A DNA stretch of 29,504 nt, taken from assembly GCA_002261195.1 (NCBI GenBank), contig MVBO01000168.1, forward strand, positions 1 through 29,504, written 5' to 3'. Made by a program: the position numbers and the translations under genes. This document shows, piece after piece, positions 29,320 to 29,504 of this stretch; position 1 is the first letter of the stretch, and the number at the start of each line of letters is the position of its first letter. The DNA is from Bifiguratus adelaidae. Taxonomy: Eukaryota > Mucoromycota > Endogonomycetes > Endogonales. Below the pieces are notes generated by a model, which saw nothing but the letters and a program-made list of their open reading frames with translations, searched no databases and was not told the origin of the DNA.

Positions 29320-29504
29320 GGTCACGGAAGCATTGAATACATGGCGTTTTCGGGACGTGCTTCCCCGAGCTAATTAAACGAAGCTTTGCCTTGGTGGAGC
29401 CCTGATTTGCGTTGTATCTCTTTGCATCAGGTTTTGTTTGATCATAGCACTATCTGAGAATTTCTGTCGCTGTTTTGGATTCTTGCGGTTGCACGGGAGT
29501 ATTA
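29320..29504. other. 3' flank of the GH35 gene
   Basis: No gene is seen up to the window end. AT-rich DNA follows the TAA, and no clear polyadenylation signal was singled out. Confidence 0.4.

Noticed and set aside
1-29504. A changed nuclear genetic code in which TAG, TGA or TAA are read as amino acids
   Set aside because: Stops of all three kinds interrupt genes, yet the intact chitinase and the GH35 gene end at TAA in the expected place. Transition mutations explain the stops with fewer assumptions.
1-29504. CRISPR arrays, rRNA genes, LTR or other virus-like elements, DNA transposons
   Set aside because: No regular spaced repeats, rRNA signatures, reverse transcriptase, capsid or transposase motifs were seen on either strand.
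1-29504. A biosynthetic gene cluster (dehydrogenase, reductase, methyltransferase, SDR, acetyltransferase, transporter)
   Set aside because: No backbone enzyme (PKS, NRPS, terpene cyclase) is present. Most of these genes are fragments and they are interspersed with unrelated genes, so co-function is not supported.

Overview
The window looks like nuclear DNA of a filamentous or zygomycete-type fungus. Genes are split by short spliceosomal introns (about 40-60 bp, GTAAGT-like donors). They include a secreted GH18 chitinase, a secreted GH35 beta-galactosidase, a thaumatin-like protein, an OPT peptide transporter, a DHHC S-acyltransferase and a WD40-like/TRP-like ion channel. The channel architecture and the ZDHHC16-like acyltransferase weakly favour an early-diverging fungus (Mucoromycota or relatives). 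I cannot fix the phylum from sequence alone.

Layout. 1-4.6 kb: an unknown acidic gene, a tandem duplication, a GNAT acetyltransferase with an in-frame stop, a truncated zinc alcohol dehydrogenase running into it, and the C-terminal half of an NADP-dependent reductase. 5.0-6.4 kb: an intact, intron-bearing class III chitinase with a chitin-binding tail. 6.4-7.8 kb: a convergent DHHC acyltransferase whose last codons meet the chitinase stop. 8.7-11.3 kb: remnants of a histidine acid phosphatase, a thaumatin-like protein and an OPT transporter. 11.5-13.8 kb: an unknown gene, a methyltransferase fragment, and a GC-rich intronless NAD(P)-dependent SDR protein. 15.4-16.0 kb: an orphan first exon of a GH35 gene and a small secreted protein with Kex2-like sites. 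16.5-20.7 kb: a ten-exon beta-propeller plus ion-channel gene. 21.2-24.8 kb: a UBA-domain gene between two 80-bp inverted repeat copies, then an acidic low-complexity gene. 25.5-29.3 kb: a seven-exon GH35 beta-galactosidase with a C-terminal triplicated QxW domain.

The chitinase is the only large gene read through from start to stop without a defect. Most others show one-base length changes, mainly in homopolymers, or in-frame stops that a single C-to-T or G-to-A change could make. The ion channel has four in-frame stops, no frameshift and consistent exon phases. Several other loci are clearly partial copies. The region is therefore either a gene graveyard next to a few live secreted hydrolases, or an assembly with homopolymer errors on top of real decay.

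The chitinase, GH35 enzyme, peptide transporter and thaumatin-like protein fit a saprotrophic or cell-wall-modifying lifestyle, but nothing here forms an obvious cluster or pathway. The most distinctive items are the GH35 C-terminal beta-trefoil-like module, the orphan GH35 exon, the stop-riddled but frame-preserved channel, and the 80-bp inverted repeat around the UBA gene.
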